A DNA stretch of 8,820 nt. Origin: an uncultured Bacteroidales bacterium (lineage in GTDB: Bacteria; Bacteroidota; Bacteroidia; Bacteroidales; Paludibacteraceae). Shown here piece after piece: positions 6,039 to 8,820 of this stretch (positions within the stretch are counted from its first letter, which is position 1; each line of letters starts with the position of its first letter). The notes beneath the pieces were generated by a model. It was given only the letters and a program-made list of their open reading frames with translations, made no database searches and was not told the DNA's origin. Location of the stretch: assembly GCA_903899865.1 (NCBI GenBank), contig CAIUKZ010000147.1, forward strand, positions 1 through 8,820, written 5' to 3'. A program made the translations under genes and the position numbers.

Positions 6039-6581
6039 TTAAACTTTAAACAATTCATGCCACGCGTCAAATCGATTGAGGCTAGCTTTTCCATGTTTTT
6101 CGAGTTTTTTTCTTATTGTTTCTAGTGGGATGCTGGTGTTTAATTTGGTTTTGGAATAAAACTTATCGGCATAGCAAATCACTTTCTCTTCCATGGTTTG
6201 AGGGCGTAAATCTCTTAATGGCAATGGCAGTTTTTTTTTCATTATCTTACTTTTGCTGATGCCAGCACCCGTATGTCGTTCACACACCAGTGCATGTTGT
6301 GGCAATCCTTCACTACGCAACAAGTCTGCACCTAAGTATCCATGTTCGATATACATTGAGCTACCTTCACAACATATCTCTGGAGCATCACATTTGAAGA
6401 TTCCTATGTCATGAAGCATAGCAGCCTCATACACAAACTGTTTATCCAAATTCAGTTCAGGGTGACTATCCACAATCTGAACAGCCAAATCAGAAACAGA
6501 AATGGCGTGACTCATGTAGATTCGGTAAAGTTCACTACCTTTGATGTAGTACTTCTCAATGATTCGTATTGGATCAGTCAT
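6039..6581 (-). CDS. HD-domain (HDIG) metal-dependent phosphohydrolase
   Basis: A 180-residue cytoplasmic protein of the HD superfamily. The metal ligands appear in order: His25 (MSHAISVSDLA), His57-Asp58 within AAMLHDIGIF, His80 (YIEHGYLGA), His103 (CERHTGAG) and Asp139 (ICYADKFYSK). The H-HD-H-H-D set, rather than only H-HD-D, suggests a two-metal site as in HD-GYP-type and related enzymes, but the GYP motif is absent and the substrate (nucleotide, cyclic dinucleotide or other phosphate ester) cannot be read from sequence. A KKKLPLPLRDLRPQT stretch (115-129) is a basic loop between ligands. The start is the first ATG and gives a natural N-terminus. The gene is convergent with the DUF3078 gene and stands alone on its strand. 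Five heptanucleotide repeats sit 9 to 44 bases upstream of its start. Superfamily secure, substrate unknown. Confidence 0.92.
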   Translation of the reverse strand: MTDPIRIIEKYYIKGSELYRIYMSHAISVSDLAVQIVDSHPELNLDKQFVYEAAMLHDIGIFKCDAPEICCEGSSMYIEHGYLGADLLRSEGLPQHALVCERHTGAGISKSKIMKKKLPLPLRDLRPQTMEEKVICYADKFYSKTKLNTSIPLETIRKKLEKHGKASLNRFDAWHELFKV

Positions 6582-6590
6582 GATAAAAAA

Positions 6591-6625
6591 ATGAAAAATG
6601 AAAAATGAAAAGTGAAAAATGAAAA
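6591..6625. repeat. Tandem heptanucleotide repeat, five ATGAAAA units
   Basis: Five consecutive 7-base units on the plus strand (ATGAAAA three times, GTGAAAA once, ATGAAAA once), preceded by an A-rich stretch. Read on the minus strand it is a TTTTCAT repeat ending nine bases before the HD gene start, within its leader or promoter. Copy-number change by slippage would move any promoter element relative to the start by 7 bp per unit. It sits about 136 bp upstream of tag on the other side. Confidence 0.85.
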
Positions 6626-6714
6626 ACGGGTTCTATTGTGTTCTGAAAAGAATACCTGCCTTAAACGATATTGTAGTTAAAATTAAAAACATATTGCGAA
6701 TAAGAATGTTCTAA

Positions 6715-6734
6715 GTTGAATTGCTATTTTCAAC
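6715..6734. repeat. 6-8-6 inverted repeat upstream of tag
   Basis: GTTGAA (6715-6720) and TTCAAC (6729-6734) are perfect inverted arms around an eight-base spacer, 27 bases before the tag ATG. A TATTTTCA sequence (6725-6732), a partial match to the -7 consensus, overlaps it. It could be an operator at the tag promoter, as in the pyrE leader, but the arm sequences differ. The rest of the 6582-6761 gap holds the heptamer repeat and AT-rich sequence in which I see no gene. Confidence 0.35.
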
Positions 6735-6761
6735 AGATTACACTCTATAAACTTGAATTCT

Positions 6762-7328
6762 ATGCCTACAAATGACTGCTCTTGGACTGGTGGTGATGCG
6801 CTAATGAAAGCCTATCACAACGAAGAATGGGGAAAACCACTGCACGACGACAATGCGCTATTTGAACTGCTAAACCTCGAAGGCTTTCAAGCTGGTCTGA
6901 GCTGGAAAATAGTACTTCATAAACGTGAAAATTTCCGCAAAGCCTTCGATGGGTTTGATGCCAACATCATACAGCACTACTCCGAAGATAAAGTGAATGA
7001 ATTGATGCAGGATGCTTCAATAGTACGTAACCAAGCCAAAATCAGAGCAACGATAGGTAATGCCAAAGCATTTCTAGCCATTCAAAAAGAATTTGGAAGT
7101 TTCGACAGCTACATTTGGCGTTTTACTGACCATAAAACCATTATCAATTCCATCCATTCGATGGAAGACTTAGTGTCCAAGACTACAATATCAGACCAAA
7201 TGAGCAAAGATTTGCTTAAACGTGGATTCAAATTCGTTGGCTCTACCATCTGTTATTCGTTCATGCAGGCATGTGGCATGGTGGACGACCATTTCAACGG
7301 TTGCAGTTGCAAAACGACAACTCATTAG
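6762..7328 (+). CDS. tag: DNA-3-methyladenine glycosylase I
   Basis: Base-excision repair enzyme that removes 3-methyladenine from alkylated DNA. The 188-residue protein is the usual length. It starts MPTNDCSWTGGDALMKAYHN and shows the structural-zinc ligands Cys6, His19, His177 and Cys181, matching the E. coli Tag ligands (Cys4, His17, His175, Cys179) with a constant offset of two. Tyr18, Glu40 and Trp48 sit at the same offset from the E. coli base-pocket residues Tyr16, Glu38 and Trp46, within LFELLNLEGFQAGLSW. The C-terminal MVDDHFNGCSC is typical. I chose the ATG at 6762; an in-frame TTG at 6753 would add three residues without family support. It is the only plus-strand gene here between two minus-strand genes, and its stop interlocks with that of lpd. 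A candidate inverted-repeat operator lies upstream. Identification is secure. Confidence 0.97.
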   Translation: MPTNDCSWTGGDALMKAYHNEEWGKPLHDDNALFELLNLEGFQAGLSWKIVLHKRENFRKAFDGFDANIIQHYSEDKVNELMQDASIVRNQAKIRATIGNAKAFLAIQKEFGSFDSYIWRFTDHKTIINSIHSMEDLVSKTTISDQMSKDLLKRGFKFVGSTICYSFMQACGMVDDHFNGCSCKTTTH

Positions 7329-8689
7329 ATAGCAAACAGATTTTCTTTGAATATCTCACTCACCGTAGGGTGCGGAAAAACCACCTTCTCCAATTGAGAA
7401 ACAGTCATTTTTTGTTCAATGGCCATACAAGCACCAAAAATAATTTCGCTGCTTGGATTGCCAAGAAGATGCACTCCTATCACTTGATCAGTAGCAGCAT
7501 TGATTATGACTTTTGATAGTCCATTGACACCCTCATTTTCCGCCACAAATCGACCAGCATAGGTCATTGGCAATTTTGAAACCTTTACACTAAGTCCTTT
7601 GGCTATTGCCGAAGCCTCTGTTTCACCTACACATGCCACCTCAGGATTGGTATAAACCACGCCTGGAATGATGTCATAATTCATCGCATCCTCTATGCCG
7701 CACAAGTGATTTACCACCACCTCTGCCTCTCTAATAGCAGTATGTGCCAATAATGAGAAGCCAGTCACATCGCCAGCTGCATACACATTGGGGACAGTGG
7801 TACGCATCAGATGATCTACTTCAATTCCAGCCCTAGTGACATTGACGCCAATATTTTCAAGTCCAAAACCAGTCACATTGGCTTTCCGTCCTGCACTTAT
7901 TAGGATTTTTTCGGCTTCTAATGTTGTGGACACTCCATCTGATTCAAAACTTATGCAATTGCCACTAACCCGAGTAACTTTAGAATTGAGCTGAAACACT
8001 ACACCTTTCTTTTGATAGATTTCTCTGAGCATCCCACTCAATTCCACATCCACTCCACCGAGTATCTCTTGTGTCATTTCAATGACTGTAACTTTTGTGC
8101 CTAAACTGTTATAAAAACTTGCAAACTCCATCCCTATAACACCACCACCTATTACGATCAATGACTCAGGTTGCTCTTTTAAAGCTAAAATTTCCTTGTT
8201 GGTCATTACCACCTCATTGTCCAAATCCAGTCCTTCGATGGGTGGCACAAAAGCAGAAGAACCTGTACAAACCAAGAGATTTTTAGCCTGATAATCAACA
8301 TCATTGCATTGCACGTGAATTGATCCAGCTTCCGTGCCCAAAATCATTGCCTCACCCTTGATTACTTCTACCTGATGATGTAGCATTTTGGCAGCAACAC
8401 CTGCCACCAATTTCTTTACCACTTTATTTTTACGCGCAACAATCTTCCCAAAATCAATCTTAACACCATCAGCATACACACCATATTTGGCTCCAGCCAA
8501 AGCATTTTCATACATTTTCGCACTATAAAGCAAGGTCTTAGTGGGAATACATCCTTCGTTGAGACAAACACCACCCAAGCTAGTTTTCTCGAATAAGACA
8601 ACCGACATTCCTTTCTTCCCAGCACGTTCGGCCGCTACATATCCAGCAGGACCTCCACCTATTATTATTAAATCATACATATCTTTCAT
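7325..8689 (-). CDS. lpdA: Dihydrolipoyl dehydrogenase (E3)
   Basis: A flavoprotein that reoxidises dihydrolipoamide with NAD+ as the E3 subunit of 2-oxoacid dehydrogenases or the glycine cleavage system; no E1, E2 or gcv gene is in the window to say which. The 454 residues include the FAD-binding GGGPAG (11-16), the redox disulfide Cys42/Cys47 in GGVCLNEGCIPTK, the NAD-binding GGGVIG (181-186), the second FAD motif YAAGD (303-307), and the C-terminal dimerisation domain with the catalytic pair His440 and Glu445 in PHPTVSE. Length and all catalytic residues are normal, so it is an active E3 rather than a mercuric or glutathione reductase. An alternative start at Met4 (8680) is possible; both follow an A-rich leader. 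It is convergent with tag, overlapping by four bases, and has a candidate promoter element at 8778-8785. Confidence 0.96.
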   Translation of the reverse strand: MKDMYDLIIIGGGPAGYVAAERAGKKGMSVVLFEKTSLGGVCLNEGCIPTKTLLYSAKMYENALAGAKYGVYADGVKIDFGKIVARKNKVVKKLVAGVAAKMLHHQVEVIKGEAMILGTEAGSIHVQCNDVDYQAKNLLVCTGSSAFVPPIEGLDLDNEVVMTNKEILALKEQPESLIVIGGGVIGMEFASFYNSLGTKVTVIEMTQEILGGVDVELSGMLREIYQKKGVVFQLNSKVTRVSGNCISFESDGVSTTLEAEKILISAGRKANVTGFGLENIGVNVTRAGIEVDHLMRTTVPNVYAAGDVTGFSLLAHTAIREAEVVVNHLCGIEDAMNYDIIPGVVYTNPEVACVGETEASAIAKGLSVKVSKLPMTYAGRFVAENEGVNGLSKVIINAATDQVIGVHLLGNPSSEIIFGACMAIEQKMTVSQLEKVVFPHPTVSEIFKENLFAI

Positions 8690-8777
8690 TTTTTATCATT
8701 GTTGTCCGCTAAATGCGGAATTAAGTTTTTGTATTGCGATAAACAAAGGGTTTTGAAGCCTTATTTTTATGTTTTTT

Positions 8778-8785
8778 CAAAAGTA
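8778..8785 (-). promoter_or_regulatory. Putative -7 promoter element for lpdA
   Basis: The minus strand reads TACTTTTG, an exact TAnnTTTG match. Transcription would start near 8771, leaving a leader of about 80 bases. I see no good -33 element. The stretch from 8690 to the window end otherwise shows no gene or clear hairpin. Confidence 0.4.
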
Positions 8786-8820
8786 AGCCCATTCAAATCG
8801 AATAGTGTTCTTTGAGGATT

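Noticed and set aside
6021..6041. TAAGTT / AACTTA stem between the DUF3078 and HD gene ends as a bidirectional terminator
   Set aside because: Only six AT-rich pairs with a nine-base loop; it lies partly within both coding ends and has no clear T tract.
6628..6654. GGTTCT ... AGAATACC imperfect inverted repeat in the tag upstream gap
   Set aside because: Needs a two-base bulge and long loop, with no position that suggests a function.
6753..6761. TTG start adding three residues to Tag
   Set aside because: The ATG at 6762 gives zinc-ligand numbering at a constant offset of two from E. coli Tag, and the extra residues have no family support.
8750..8776. T-rich sequence after GGGTTTTGAAGCC read as a terminator upstream of lpdA
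   Set aside because: The G/C-bearing part does not form a real stem, and no plus-strand gene ends nearby.

Overview
This 8.8-kb window looks like ordinary chromosome from a member of the Bacteroidota, possibly Bacteroidales or Cytophagales; the sequence does not settle the order. The evidence is a DUF3078 outer-membrane protein (a family I know from Bacteroidota), AT-rich leaders without Shine-Dalgarno sequences, and several exact matches to the Bacteroidota -7 promoter element TAnnTTTG ahead of genes. Composition is moderately AT-rich. I see no tRNA, rRNA, insertion sequence, CRISPR array, phage gene or origin.

Region by region. Bases 1-2310, minus strand: a compact cluster transcribed pyrE, then an SRPBCC-fold protein, then argH. 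argH runs off the left edge and lacks its C-terminus. The cluster joins one step each of pyrimidine and arginine synthesis, pathways that share carbamoyl phosphate. Bases 2311-2955: yraN (minus), a probable terminator after it, and a 121-bp divergent intergenic region with outward-facing -7 elements. Bases 2956-6030, plus strand: a likely operon of a 69-residue ribbon-helix-helix-like protein, rmuC, and a DUF3078 beta-barrel gene whose start overlaps the end of rmuC. Bases 6039-6581, minus: an HD-domain phosphohydrolase with a heptanucleotide tandem repeat just upstream of its start. Bases 6762-7328, plus: tag, 3-methyladenine DNA glycosylase I. Bases 7325-8689, minus: lpd, dihydrolipoyl dehydrogenase, whose stop codon interlocks with that of tag.

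How they work together. PyrE and ArgH are biosynthetic. YraN and RmuC both carry a PD-(D/E)XK-type nuclease core and flank the small putative DNA-binding protein, so the middle of the window has a DNA-maintenance flavour that Tag extends. Lpd and DUF3078 appear to be unrelated housekeeping and envelope functions.

No clear new system is visible. The best leads are the divergent yraN/RHH-like promoter beside two nuclease-fold genes, a 12-mer shared by the leaders of all three pyrE-cluster genes, two 6-8-6 inverted repeats placed over candidate promoter elements, the heptamer repeat before the HD gene, and a GC-rich patch inside rmuC.
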